Of a DNA stretch of 17,956 nucleotides, positions 1 through 7,618 are shown piece by piece. This DNA comes from an uncultured Campylobacter sp. (GTDB lineage: Bacteria; Campylobacterota; Campylobacteria; Campylobacterales; Campylobacteraceae), in contig NZ_CALHHX010000121.1 of assembly GCF_938030685.1 (NCBI RefSeq), positions 1-17,956 of the forward strand, in the 5' to 3' direction. Position 1 is the first letter of the stretch, and each line of letters begins with the position of its first letter. The notes under the pieces were generated by a model. It did not search any database and had not been told where the DNA came from. It saw only the letters and a program-made list of their open reading frames with translations. The translations under genes and the position numbers were made by a program.

Positions 1-305
1 CAAACGCTAAACTTATACTTCGCATCGCGCGCGGTCGCGAGCCACGAGATGAAGCTCGCATCGTCTTTAAGGCGGCGCGTCGCCATACCGCCCGGCACAA
101 AAACCGCATCAAATCCGCCTAGATCCGTCGTGGTCTCGCCCGCGTCGATCGTAAGGCCGCCGCTGTCCGAAACCTGCCGCTCTCGCGAGCAAAACCTCAT
201 CTCAAGCTGCGGGCGGACGGCTTTGAGCCTTAACATACAATCGTAAAATCCCACAAAATCGAGGTACGTCTGTCCGCTAAACATCACAAGCGCTAGATTT
301 TTCAT
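1..305 (-). CDS. DJ-1/PfpI-like protein, N-terminal part, cut by the window edge
   Basis: The visible 101 codons start at ATG 305-303, preceded by AAAGGA about 7 nt upstream. The protein begins MKNLALVMFSGQTYLDF, a first beta strand typical of the DJ-1/PfpI class I glutamine-amidotransferase-like superfamily. A family-type segment FDAVFVPGGMATRR follows at about residue 70, and the visible part ends in AKYKFSV. In this superfamily the next residue after such a strand is the nucleophile-elbow cysteine, and the last two bases visible are TG, consistent with a Cys codon. Members include isonitrile hydratase-like, chaperone-like and AraC-fused proteins, and the missing C-terminus would decide among them. 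The family call is fairly safe; the specific function is unknown. A terminator lies between it and the next minus-strand gene, so it probably has its own promoter within 306-468, where I see no strong box. Confidence 0.75.
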   Translation of the reverse strand, partial: MKNLALVMFSGQTYLDFVGFYDCMLRLKAVRPQLEMRFCSRERQVSDSGGLTIDAGETTTDLGGFDAVFVPGGMATRRLKDDASFISWLATARDAKYKFSV

Positions 306-468
306 AATCCGTCCTTTAAAATTATCGCTCGCCATAACAGCTTTTCGGCTCAGCGGCGCTGCAATTCTCGGCGCCGCAAGTAGTAAAATGCGCGGCAGCT
401 AAATTTTGATACCGCAGGCTGCCAAAAAACCCGCTCAAACAAATTTTAAATTTTACCCGCATTAAAAA

Positions 469-527
469 CTCGCAGAATTTTACCGCCTACGAATGAAATT
501 TTAAAAGCAAATTTAAAATTCCGCGAG
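469..527 (-). terminator. Intrinsic terminator after the 248-aa gene
   Basis: Arms at 514-527 and 469-482 pair over 14 positions, with a 31-nt loop between them. The single imperfect position is A/C on the plus strand but a G-U wobble in minus-strand RNA, so the stem is complete only in minus-strand RNA. The second arm is followed on the minus strand by GTTTTT. The first arm lies 4 bp past the stop codon at 532-534. The rest of the 306-531 gap shows nothing I recognise. Confidence 0.65.
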
Positions 528-531
528 CTTT

Positions 532-1278
532 TTATTCCTCTTTACTCAGACCTGCAAAAGCCCGTAAGCCCGCATAATGCAGCCTTTTTGAAACATTCTC
601 AAATTCCAAATTCCAAACCCCCTCGTCGTATTTCCATTCAAACGGCGTTTTGTAGTTTTCGTAAATTTTACAAGCCTGATTATTTATCTCTTTGGTGAGC
701 TCCACAATATTCAAGGCCTTGCCCGCCTCGCTCATCATCAGATGCCAGTTATCCAAATCGGCGGGGTCATCGGTGTGGATGGATTTTTCGCGCGGAAGAT
801 AATACACAAAATCGCCCGTATCGAAGGGAAATAAAGTATGACACAGCGCAATGCCGTAAATATCTTGAGCAAAGACGGTCGGTAGCTGCTCGTCAGAATA
901 GCCGAAGGTAGAAACGTATAAAAAGCTGCGCAAAATGCCCGCTAAATTTCTGCAAACGGGCGCGAAGGCGTATCTGCATGCCTGCTGCGTTAAGGCGCCG
1001 TTTCGAATAAAACTTATGGCGCTATCGATCTCTTTTCTTCTTGCTTGCACGTATTTTGTCTTTTTAAACCGCCAAGCTTGCATCAGCTGCAAAGAATTGT
1101 CGATTGAGCGCAGATGCTTGTCTCTTTTTTCATCCGCCGTGTCGCTTAGCTCCGCGATCCTCGCAGCAGCCTGCTTCCAAAACGGAATCAGGGTTTGTAC
1201 CCATCCCAGGTAGCTAAGATAAAGCGCGTCCGGCTCCTCCTTTTCAAAAGCCGCTCTCATCTGCGTAAGTTTTATCAT
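532..1278 (-). CDS. Conserved-looking hypothetical protein, 248 aa, downstream of thyX
   Basis: I do not recognise this protein. The open frame extends upstream to 1404 inside thyX, but ATG 1278-1276 is the better start: AAAGGG sits 6-7 nt before it and it follows the thyX stop by 34 bp, whereas an upstream start would overlap thyX by about 90 bp. The protein (MIKLTQMRAAFEKEEPDALY...) is soluble-looking, with no signal peptide or convincing membrane span. Residues about 30-90 are rich in charged helices (QAAARIAELSDTADEKRDK). The middle is aromatic and partly hydrophobic, with three cysteines around residues 100-150, and the C-terminal third has many Trp/Tyr/Asn residues. Composition and codon use resemble its neighbours, so it does not look newly acquired. 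The close spacing behind thyX suggests co-transcription, and a strong terminator follows it. Function unknown. Confidence 0.72.
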   Translation of the reverse strand: MIKLTQMRAAFEKEEPDALYLSYLGWVQTLIPFWKQAAARIAELSDTADEKRDKHLRSIDNSLQLMQAWRFKKTKYVQARRKEIDSAISFIRNGALTQQACRYAFAPVCRNLAGILRSFLYVSTFGYSDEQLPTVFAQDIYGIALCHTLFPFDTGDFVYYLPREKSIHTDDPADLDNWHLMMSEAGKALNIVELTKEINNQACKIYENYKTPFEWKYDEGVWNLEFENVSKRLHYAGLRAFAGLSKEE

Positions 1279-1312
1279 CGCAGCCCTTTTGTATCTAAAT
1301 TTATCCCGTGCG

Positions 1313-1948
1313 CTACTCTTCGCCTTGCGTCTTCTCACCCGCCATGCAGCTTTCAAATATAAATTTATGCTCCTGCGGTAGCGCATCGTAAATTTTACCC
1401 GCAAGCTCTCGGATCTCCCAAAGCGCGGCCTTGCTAGAGCGCAGAGCGAGGAAGTTTTGCAAGCTGCGTGCGTTTATGCTCCAGCTAAGCTCGCTCTTGT
1501 AGCACTCGGGCAGGCAGTATTTGGCGATATCGAGGCTGATTGGAGTTTGTAAGATTACGCGCAGATTTTCAAGCGCCGCGATACTTGCGTTATCGACCGC
1601 TTCGTTGCCCGTAAGCACTATGTATCGCGCGGCGTTTTCGAAATCACCCTGTATGAAGCCGTCCTCGCCGCGCAATTCTTTGAGAGTGTAGCGAGTGGAT
1701 TTTACGCTAAGGCTTGCGAGGCGGTGGCGCGCCAGCTCCTGAAGCAGCGCGCGAGAGATGCCGCTGATATAGAAGTTGTAGTAGAGATGCTCGAGAGTGC
1801 TTGAGTGCTTGAGCTGGTTGCCGACGCGGTCTATTAGCGCTAGGTCTTTGGCGCCACCGCAATCGCCGCGCTCAAAGCTCTGCCAGCAGGTGCGGATCGC
1901 GTTTGAGCAGACCCAAAGCGGAGTGAAATTTAGAAGTTTGACTTGCAT
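1313..1948 (-). CDS. thyX: Flavin-dependent thymidylate synthase ThyX
   Basis: ThyX makes dTMP from dUMP using methylenetetrahydrofolate, FAD and NADPH, and replaces the unrelated ThyA in many epsilonproteobacteria. The ThyX signature RHRx7S is present: R74-H75-R76 followed by S84, with TRY at 85-87 (RHRLASLSVKSTRY). The preceding HSSTLEHLYYNFYI segment and the C-terminal ARSLQNFLALR segment, whose arginines contact flavin and dUMP in the family, are also present. The start is placed at ATG 1948 (MQVKLLNF...), which has AAAGGA 6-7 nt upstream. An upstream in-frame ATG at 1975 adds only nine residues and lacks a good ribosome binding site. The resulting 211 aa is normal for epsilonproteobacterial ThyX. 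It is followed after 34 bp by the 248-aa unknown gene. No thyA is visible in the window. Confidence 0.95.
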   Translation of the reverse strand: MQVKLLNFTPLWVCSNAIRTCWQSFERGDCGGAKDLALIDRVGNQLKHSSTLEHLYYNFYISGISRALLQELARHRLASLSVKSTRYTLKELRGEDGFIQGDFENAARYIVLTGNEAVDNASIAALENLRVILQTPISLDIAKYCLPECYKSELSWSINARSLQNFLALRSSKAALWEIRELAGKIYDALPQEHKFIFESCMAGEKTQGEE

Positions 1949-2073
1949 GATTATCCTTTGAAATTTTAAGCGCATTTTAACGCTATCGCACTTTTAAACC
2001 GATAAAATTTCGCAAAATGATGCTTTTAATAAACGAAACTCGCGCCTAGCTTTGCAAGCAGAAGTGACCCATT

Positions 2074-2700
2074 TTATCTTTTTTCGCTGCCGCCACGAGA
2101 GATTAAAATTTCATCTAGCTCGTAGCGCGTGTGCGGATATTTGCTAGGCTCACCACGCCCCAAAGCCACGATGATCGCAGGACGAAATTTCGTCTCTAAA
2201 GCGCAGAATTTTTCCAAAGCCGCGGCGTCAAAGCCGGTCATTATACACGAGCGCACGTCAAAGCCCTCGGCGATATTAGCGATATTTGCCGCTAAGATAT
2301 AAAGCTGCTTGGTCGCGTAGTTCATCAGCGCTTCGTCGTCTAAGTCCGCAAATTTTGCGCGGAAATAATTCATCGCAGCTTCATATTTTTGTGGAGTATT
2401 TGCGCGGCGGCGGACGGTGCGTTCTAAATACTCCTCGCCCACGCGCAGATCGTTACGCGCGATTAAAATCACGGCGTGCGAGCACTCGGCTACTTGCGGC
2501 TGGCTATTGCAGGCTACGGAAAGCTCTTTTAGCTCACAAGGATCCGAGATTATCATCATCCTCCACGGCTCCAATCCGCATGAGCTGGGACTTAAGCGCG
2601 CAAGATCAAGTATCTCGCGCACGAGCTCGCTATTTAGCTTGTCGCTGCAAAATTTACGGCAGCTGTGGCGAGAGAGCATCACTTCTTTTATCGATTTCAT
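2074..2700 (-). CDS. Nitroreductase family FMN oxidoreductase
   Basis: This 208-aa protein starts at ATG 2700, with AAAGGAG about 6 nt upstream; the open frame runs on to 3063 but that stretch lies over the divergent transporter. The N-terminus (MKSIKEVMLSRHSCRKF) is the standard nitroreductase opening whose Arg/Ser residues bind the FMN phosphate. SPSSCGLEPWRMMII at about residues 37-51 is the second FMN-binding stretch (usual form PSxxNxQPW). The C-terminal IIVALGRGEPSKYPHTRYELDEIL matches the family's terminal Gly-rich turn. Such proteins are cytoplasmic NAD(P)H-dependent flavoenzymes reducing nitroaromatics, quinones or flavins; the sequence does not fix the substrate. The gene is divergent from the first NSS transporter across 121 bp and has its own TATAAT box. 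The stop lies 125 bp before the thyX start. Confidence 0.88.
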   Translation of the reverse strand: MKSIKEVMLSRHSCRKFCSDKLNSELVREILDLARLSPSSCGLEPWRMMIISDPCELKELSVACNSQPQVAECSHAVILIARNDLRVGEEYLERTVRRRANTPQKYEAAMNYFRAKFADLDDEALMNYATKQLYILAANIANIAEGFDVRSCIMTGFDAAALEKFCALETKFRPAIIVALGRGEPSKYPHTRYELDEILISRGGSEKR

Positions 2701-2724
2701 TTTATCTCCTTTAAAATTCGCAGC

Positions 2725-2730
2725 ATTATA
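2725..2730 (-). promoter_or_regulatory. -10 box of the nitroreductase promoter
   Basis: On the minus strand a perfect TATAAT reads from 2730 to 2725. It would start transcription near 2718, giving a leader of about 18 nt that contains the AAAGGAG ribosome binding site. No -35 consensus is visible, as is usual for Campylobacter sigma-70 promoters. A weaker plus-strand candidate TAATAT at 2785-2790 could serve the divergent transporter. Confidence 0.6.
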
Positions 2731-2821
2731 GCGGGTTTGCCTAAATTCCACTCGGCTAGCTTGGCGAGTTAAGCTAGATTTTGCTAATATTGCCCTTTCA
2801 AATTCCGCTACAAGGCATAAT

Positions 2822-4171
2822 ATGAACGATAAATTTAGCAAAATCGGCTTCATTCTCGCAGTCGCAGGCAGCGCCGTAGGGCTCGGTAATGCGTGGAAAT
2901 TCCCCACTTTAGTAGGCACCAACGGCGGCAGCGCATTTATCTTGCTATATCTTTTGCTGACGCTTTTGGTTAGCTTCGTGATTTTTTTAGCCGAGATCGT
3001 CATCGGCAGGCTAAGCGAAAGTGATCCGGTGCGCGCATTTGAAAAGCTCGCGCCCTCATACAAAGGCGCATGGAAATACGCGGGATTTTTTATGATTAGT
3101 GCGCTTTTGATCTATGCTTTTTACAGCGTCGTAATGGGCTGGATCCTAAAATACGTGGTCTCAAGCGCTTTGTATCTGCCAAAAAGTATAGATGAAAGCG
3201 GCGCAGCGTTTAACGCACTTTTAGGTAGCGATTTTTTAAGCGCGGCGATATGCTTTACCATAGCGTCGGCGTTTTGCTTTTTTATCGTGTCTAAAGGCGT
3301 TAAAAGCGGCATCGAGCGGCTGAATGTCTGGATGATGCCCGCGCTATTTATTTTGCTGGTTTTGATGCTAATTTACGCCGCGAGTTTCGATGGATTCGGA
3401 CGTAGCGCAAAATTCTTGCTAGTGCCAGATTTTTCCAAGCTCAATAAGGATAGCGTTCTTTCGGCGCTAGGACTTGCGTTTTTTACGCTTTCGCTTGGCG
3501 TTACTACAATTATGACCTATGCTGCGAGCCTACCTGCGCGAACCAATATCCTAACCTCAAGCATAAATATCGTCTGCATTAATGTCCTAATCGGCGTGAT
3601 GATGGGACTTATCGTCTTTACTTTCATCTTTGAATTCGGCGGCGATCCCAAAGCGCAAGGCCCAGGGCTAGTGTTTGTCTCGCTGGTGGTACTTTTTTCA
3701 AAGCTCGGTGCGATCGGAAATATCCTAGCCTTTTTATTTTTCACCTCGCTATTATTTGCGGCGATTACTTCTGCAATTTCGATGCTGGAGCCTGCGATTT
3801 ATTATCTCGTAAACTCCCGCAAGCTAAGCCGCAAGCGCGCTTCGCTTTTAGTTTTTGCTGTGACGTATGCTTTAGGGATATGCTGCATTTTGGGTTATTA
3901 CGGGGGCACGAGCGAGTATTTTAGCCTAGGTGGCAAGAGCTTTTTTGACGTGCTTGATTACCTAACCTCGAATATCTTAATGCCTCTTAGCGGCATAATC
4001 GTGGCGATTTTCGTAGGATTCGTGATCAAAAAACGAGCCGTCGAAATTCTACTGCGCCCATATATGGGGCGAATGGGCTTTAAGCTGTGGTATTTCGTGC
4101 TACTGCGCTTCGTGGCGCCAGTCGCGATCGTAGTGATAGCACTCAATCAGCTAAAAATTTTAAATTTTTAA
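2822..4171 (+). CDS. NSS-family sodium-dependent transporter, first copy
   Basis: This is a 449-aa polytopic inner-membrane protein of the neurotransmitter:sodium symporter (NSS, LeuT-fold) family, which imports amino acids or related small molecules with Na+. The diagnostic unwound TM1 motif is present at about residues 13-40 (AVGLGNAWKFP followed by NGGSAF), supplying Na+ and substrate backbone contacts in LeuT. The TM6 region FFTLSLGVTTIMTYAASL is also family-typical. About 11-12 hydrophobic spans are visible, and the length fits the bacterial members of roughly 440-450 aa. The start is ATG 2822, with AAGG 6 nt upstream. Substrate cannot be read from sequence; bacterial relatives carry tryptophan, tyrosine or other hydrophobic amino acids. 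A close paralogue lies at 5015-6358, with the first 29 nt of the two genes identical. Confidence 0.93.
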   Translation: MNDKFSKIGFILAVAGSAVGLGNAWKFPTLVGTNGGSAFILLYLLLTLLVSFVIFLAEIVIGRLSESDPVRAFEKLAPSYKGAWKYAGFFMISALLIYAFYSVVMGWILKYVVSSALYLPKSIDESGAAFNALLGSDFLSAAICFTIASAFCFFIVSKGVKSGIERLNVWMMPALFILLVLMLIYAASFDGFGRSAKFLLVPDFSKLNKDSVLSALGLAFFTLSLGVTTIMTYAASLPARTNILTSSINIVCINVLIGVMMGLIVFTFIFEFGGDPKAQGPGLVFVSLVVLFSKLGAIGNILAFLFFTSLLFAAITSAISMLEPAIYYLVNSRKLSRKRASLLVFAVTYALGICCILGYYGGTSEYFSLGGKSFFDVLDYLTSNILMPLSGIIVAIFVGFVIKKRAVEILLRPYMGRMGFKLWYFVLLRFVAPVAIVVIALNQLKILNF

Positions 4172-4196
4172 AATTTGCAAAGCGGATGGATAACAT

Positions 4197-4980
4197 GGAT
4201 TTAAAATTTGGCGCTAAAGCAGTTTAAAAGTAACGGGCAAAATTCCATAGCGAGTCTCACGGCGATCCGTTAGTATTGCGGCGATAGTTTAAAATTTTAT
4301 GTTTAGATAGAGGAAGGTTAAAGTATGTAGCGACAATCAGCTTTCGGCGCGACCGCGACAACCTGCATGGCGATCAGTGCGCGCGGCAAAGGCGTCGTAG
4401 CGTAGCCGCATCTGATTGCGCTGTGGAATTTTAAAATTCTAAACCGAGACGGTTGGTGTGCAGCCGCCACGATAGTTTATGACGCGACCTACGCAATGTG
4501 CCGCAGAAGCGGCGCATAAAATTTTGTGGTGGCCCGCGCGACATCGCGCTTGGAATTTTAAAATTTAGCGCTAGAGCGACGCGCAAGCCCGCGATCCGTC
4601 TAATAGACGACCGATCCGTCAGAACAGCGCGGGGATCGCACATTGCGGCTTGAAATTTTAAAATTTTACGCTCTGACGGCTCGAAGCGATAGGCAAAATT
4701 CCATAGCGAGCCTCACGGCGATTCGCTAGCGGCCATGGCGGCTGTCAAAAATCGCGTTTGGGATTTTACGTCTAGATAGGAGCATGCGGCGACCGCAATC
4801 AGCCTTCGGCGTGACTGCGCTAATCCGCGCGGCAACCTGCGCAAGACCGCGGCAAAGACGCCGTAGCGCAGCCGTGCAGTATCGTGCTTGGAATTTTAAA
4901 ATTTAGCGCCAAAGCGGCCCAAAGTAGCGAGCCAAATTTCATAGCGAGATGCGGCGGTAGTTTGGAATTTTAAAATTCCG
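4197..4980. repeat. Degenerate direct-repeat array with AATTTTAAAATT palindromes
   Basis: This non-coding spacer between the two transporter genes holds six units, each opening with a palindromic box close to TGGAATTTTAAAATT, at about 4197 (the most diverged), 4424, 4551, 4651, 4889 and 4963. The last box contains GGAATTTTAAAATTCC, a perfect 16-bp palindrome. Two long units (about 227 and 238 bp, from 4197 and 4651) share ordered blocks: 4237-4273 matches 4693-4729 at 34 of 37 positions, and both then carry TAGATAG, CAATCAGC-TTCGGCG, GCGGCAAAG and CGTAGCG-AGCCG. A truncated copy begins at 4889 (GCGCCAAAGCGG, then CATAGCGAG). The two long copies are offset by about 456-466 bp. The 70-codon minus-strand frame at 4431-4643 lacks protein-like character. 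I see no insertion-sequence ends. Role unknown. Confidence 0.7.
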
Positions 4981-5014
4981 CGGCTTTAAAATTTAAAAAA
5001 TCATCGGAGAGAAA

Positions 5015-6358
5015 ATGAACGATAAATTTAGCAAAATCGGCTTTATACTTGCCGTCGCAGGCGGGGCGGTGGGGCTTGGCAACGCATGGAAATTCCCCAC
5101 CCTCGTGGGTCAAAACGGCGGCAGCGCCTTCGTGCTTTTATACCTCGCACTCACGCTGGGCGTAGGCTTTAGCATATTCCTAGCCGAGATGGCGCTAGGC
5201 AGGCTAAGCGGGAGGGATCTGCCGAGCGCATACGAGACGCTGGCACCGCACGGCGGACGCAAATGGCGCGCGGGAGGCGTTTTCATCGCGGGCGGCATGC
5301 TGGTGCTGTCCTTTTACCTCGTGATCCTCGGCTGGGTGATCCGATATATCTTTTTGGGCTTTTCTCCGCTGCCCGCAACCGCCGAGGAAGCGGGCGCCGT
5401 ATTTGACGATCTCATCTCGCATTCGCTAGCCACGAGCCTCGGCTTTTACGCGCTTGCGCTCGTGCTGACGCTCTCCGTCGTCGCGCGCGGCATCAAAAGC
5501 GGTATCGAGCGGCTAAACGTCGTGATGATGCCGCTGCTTTTCGTGCTGCTGCTTGCGATGCTTGCGTATGCGTGCACGATGCAGGGCTTCGGCGCGGCGG
5601 CGAAATTTCTTTTCTATCCCGACTTCGACAAAATCACCGTCAGCTCCGTCCTATCCGCGCTCGGGCTCGCGCTCTTTACCCTGTGCGTAGGCGTCGGCTG
5701 TATCGCAGCATACGCGGCTTCGCTTAGCGAGGGTGTGCGGCTGGTACGCAGCTCAGTAAACATCGTATTTATCAACATCGCGATCGGGCTGATGATGGGG
5801 CTCATCGTCTTTACTTTCATCTTTGAATTCCGCGCCGATCCCGCGCAGGGTGCGGGGCTTGTGTTCGTTTCGCTCACTACGATGTTTGCAAAAATGGGGC
5901 TAGCGGGGCAGGTGCTTGAAGTCGCGTTTTTCGTCTCGCTCTTTTTCGCAGGGATCACGAGCGCAGTTTCGATGATCGAGCCCTTCGTCTTTTATCTCAT
6001 CGGCAGGTTTAAAATTTCGCGCCTGCGCGCAGTTTGCATCTCGGGGTGCGTCATAGCGGTGCTAGGCGCATGCTCGCTGCTATCGATGCACGCGGATTAT
6101 GCGAGCAGGTTTAAGCTTTTCGGCGCGAGCTTTTTTGACTGCTTGGACTTCGTAAGCTCAAACGTCATGCTGCCTCTAGGCGCGCTAACCTCGGCGATCT
6201 TCGTGGGTTTCGTGATGGATGCACAGCGCCTGCGTGGGCTTTTCGGCGCCGATATGGGCGAGCTTGGATTTAAAATTTGGTACTTTTCGCTGCGCTTCGT
6301 AGCGCCCGTCGCGATCGTGATCATAATGGCAAATCTGCTGTTTTTCGGCGGGAAGTAG
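5015..6358 (+). CDS. NSS-family sodium-dependent transporter, second copy
   Basis: A 447-aa paralogue of the transporter at 2822-4171. The start is ATG 5015 with GGAG 6-7 nt upstream. The TM1 Na+/substrate motif (AVGLGNAWKFP, NGGSAF) and a TM6-like FTLCVGVGCIAAYAASL are conserved, and the profile again suggests 11-12 membrane spans. The two proteins are nearly identical for the first 40 residues and then diverge in loops and in TM6 (LGVTTIMTY in one, VGVGCIAAY in the other). That could mean different substrates. Codon use here is more GC-rich than in the first copy, so the duplication is not very recent, although short stretches are identical at DNA level (5804-5830 equals 3611-3637). No other enzyme of a pathway sits beside the pair to suggest what is imported. 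Confidence 0.93.
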   Translation: MNDKFSKIGFILAVAGGAVGLGNAWKFPTLVGQNGGSAFVLLYLALTLGVGFSIFLAEMALGRLSGRDLPSAYETLAPHGGRKWRAGGVFIAGGMLVLSFYLVILGWVIRYIFLGFSPLPATAEEAGAVFDDLISHSLATSLGFYALALVLTLSVVARGIKSGIERLNVVMMPLLFVLLLAMLAYACTMQGFGAAAKFLFYPDFDKITVSSVLSALGLALFTLCVGVGCIAAYAASLSEGVRLVRSSVNIVFINIAIGLMMGLIVFTFIFEFRADPAQGAGLVFVSLTTMFAKMGLAGQVLEVAFFVSLFFAGITSAVSMIEPFVFYLIGRFKISRLRAVCISGCVIAVLGACSLLSMHADYASRFKLFGASFFDCLDFVSSNVMLPLGALTSAIFVGFVMDAQRLRGLFGADMGELGFKIWYFSLRFVAPVAIVIIMANLLFFGGK

Positions 6359-6387
6359 GAAGCGATTCGGTTAAATTTAGGCGGCAC

Positions 6388-6404
6388 GGGTTTAAATTTA
6401 ACCC
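6388..6404 (+). terminator. Possible weak terminator after the second transporter
   Basis: GGGTT at 6388-6392 pairs with AACCC at 6400-6404 around an AT-rich loop, followed by CTCTTT. The stem is short and the T tract poor, so this is only a candidate. It sits 30 bp past the transporter stop codon. Confidence 0.3.
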
Positions 6405-6497
6405 CTCTTTGAGCGAGCTTAAATTTAAAAAGGTCGCTTAATATTGTAGCCCGTTAGGCTCGTATTTTTAACTAGCGTTTTGCTAAAGGAGCAAATT

Positions 6498-7328
6498 TTG
6501 AAAGCGCTTAAATTTCTAGCCAAAGCCCTGATCGCCGCGCTCGGCATTTGTGTGATCGTCGGTGCGCTTAATTACAGCGGGTTTAGCTTCGGCGATCTAA
6601 AATGGCTTAGCAAAGATGAGATGGTGCAAAATTTCGTACAGGATGAATTGGAAAATTATTATTATGAAGGGAAGTCCAAATACAATAAACTTTACACCAT
6701 AGATACCAACTTAACATTTCACGAAGCTATTTCTAAAATCAACGAAATCTTTGAAAATCATTCAAATGACAAGGACTTTAATTTAATACATGATTTAAAT
6801 TCTTCACTCCCTTTTAGAGATATTACAGACGAAATGGTATCGGATGAAAAAATCCCATGGACTTTTTCAGATTTTATCTACCACCATACTGTCAATAATG
6901 TCGATGCGGGAGATAATTACACGTATAGACCATTTGAAGGCAATAGAAAAATAGACTATGAAAAAGAAAAAGGTAAAGTGATTATTCTAGATCAGCATTA
7001 TTCATCAAATATTTATTTATCAGATACTTTCACCATAAAAGAATGCCGTAAAGAAACATCGTTTATTGATAGAATACTGGGCGAAAGCCAATTTTGTATG
7101 AAATTTATAGCGATAAAACGTATCCCCAATGAGTATGAGCCGAGCAAGCGGTATCGTGACGATCCAAATTTTATATTCAATAGCACGAAACGGAATTTTG
7201 ATATATTTTTAAAAAATATAAATTCCGAGGAAAGCTGCCTTGGTATTATTGATTGTTATGAGACTAGATTAGATAACCATGGAAACAGATATATAGGATT
7301 TATGAAGCTTTTTGAGCTTATGAAATGA
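6498..7328 (+). CDS. Unrecognised membrane-anchored protein of mosaic composition, 276 aa
   Basis: I do not recognise this protein. The best start is TTG 6498, because AAAGGAG lies at 6485-6491, 6 nt before it; an earlier in-frame TTG at 6480 has no ribosome binding site. Residues about 5-24 (LAKALIAALGICVIVGAL) form one hydrophobic segment after a basic N-terminus, either a signal anchor or an uncleaved signal peptide, so the remaining roughly 245 residues are probably outside the cytoplasm. That part is polar, rich in Asn/Asp/Lys/Tyr, and has cysteines in KECRKE, QFCMKF and ESCLGIIDCYE that could form disulfides. No catalytic motif is evident. The first 50 or so codons use GC-rich codons like the rest of the window, whereas from about 6640 the coding sequence turns strongly AT-rich. 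It follows the second transporter by 139 bp and is convergent with rho. Confidence 0.75.
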   Translation: MKALKFLAKALIAALGICVIVGALNYSGFSFGDLKWLSKDEMVQNFVQDELENYYYEGKSKYNKLYTIDTNLTFHEAISKINEIFENHSNDKDFNLIHDLNSSLPFRDITDEMVSDEKIPWTFSDFIYHHTVNNVDAGDNYTYRPFEGNRKIDYEKEKGKVIILDQHYSSNIYLSDTFTIKECRKETSFIDRILGESQFCMKFIAIKRIPNEYEPSKRYRDDPNFIFNSTKRNFDIFLKNINSEESCLGIIDCYETRLDNHGNRYIGFMKLFELMK

Positions 7329-7410
7329 TATGATGTTGGCAGTATTATATTAATTTGAAGTAACGATATCAAGCGCCCTAGCTCCGTGCGTAGCAAAACA
7401 TAAAATTCCT

Positions 7411-7463
7411 CGTAAAATTTTACGCTTTACATCTTACGAATAAATTTTACCGAAGTAAAATTT
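7411..7463. repeat. Two AT-rich inverted repeats in the gene-free stretch 7329-7673
   Basis: CGTAAAATTTTACG at 7411-7424 is a perfect 14-bp palindrome. AAATTTTAC at 7442-7450 and GTAAAATTT at 7455-7463 form a 9-bp stem with a CGAA loop. Either could fold at the 3' end of the plus-strand transcript from 6498, but neither has a convincing T tract. The rest of 7329-7673 holds the two hairpins after rho, listed separately, and no clear gene. Confidence 0.4.
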
Positions 7464-7549
7464 TATCGGACGGTGCCGCACCTCGTGCTTCGAGCGCAAA
7501 ACGTTTAGCAAATATCGCGATAAATTTAAACTTATAATAGTGGAGTTTG

Positions 7550-7618
7550 AAAAAAAGACGCGCCGCTTGGAAAAAGCGCATACAAAGCTACGTGGCGGTA
7601 TTTGCGGCAAGCGGCGCG
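7550..7618 (-). terminator. Long GC-rich terminator hairpin after rho
   Basis: CGCGCCGCTTG at 7559-7569 is perfectly complementary to CAAGCGGCGCG at 7608-7618, an 11-bp GC-rich stem with a 38-nt loop. Read on the minus strand, the stem is followed by TC and seven T residues (7556-7550), the pattern of an intrinsic terminator about 55-125 nt past the rho stop. An outer GTGGAG (7540-7545) with CTCCAC (7621-7626) extends the pairing. The long loop is unusual. A plus-strand TATAAT at 7533-7538 lies just upstream of the same hairpin, so a plus-strand RNA is a possible alternative. Confidence 0.55.

Noticed and set aside
1279..1404. Upstream extension of the 248-aa gene (42 more codons)
   Set aside because: It lies inside thyX, has no ribosome binding site, and reads as a basic shadow of the ThyX C-terminus; ATG 1278 has a good site.
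2701..3063. Upstream extension of the nitroreductase frame
   Set aside because: It overlaps the divergent transporter and the promoter; the nitroreductase fold begins at ATG 2700, which has its own AAAGGAG.
4431..4643. 70-codon minus-strand frame in the transporter spacer
   Set aside because: It lies across repeat units, has no ribosome binding site and no protein-like composition.
4197..4980. CRISPR array
   Set aside because: Units vary from about 74 to 238 bp and are degenerate, without identical short repeats or uniform spacers, and no cas genes are near.
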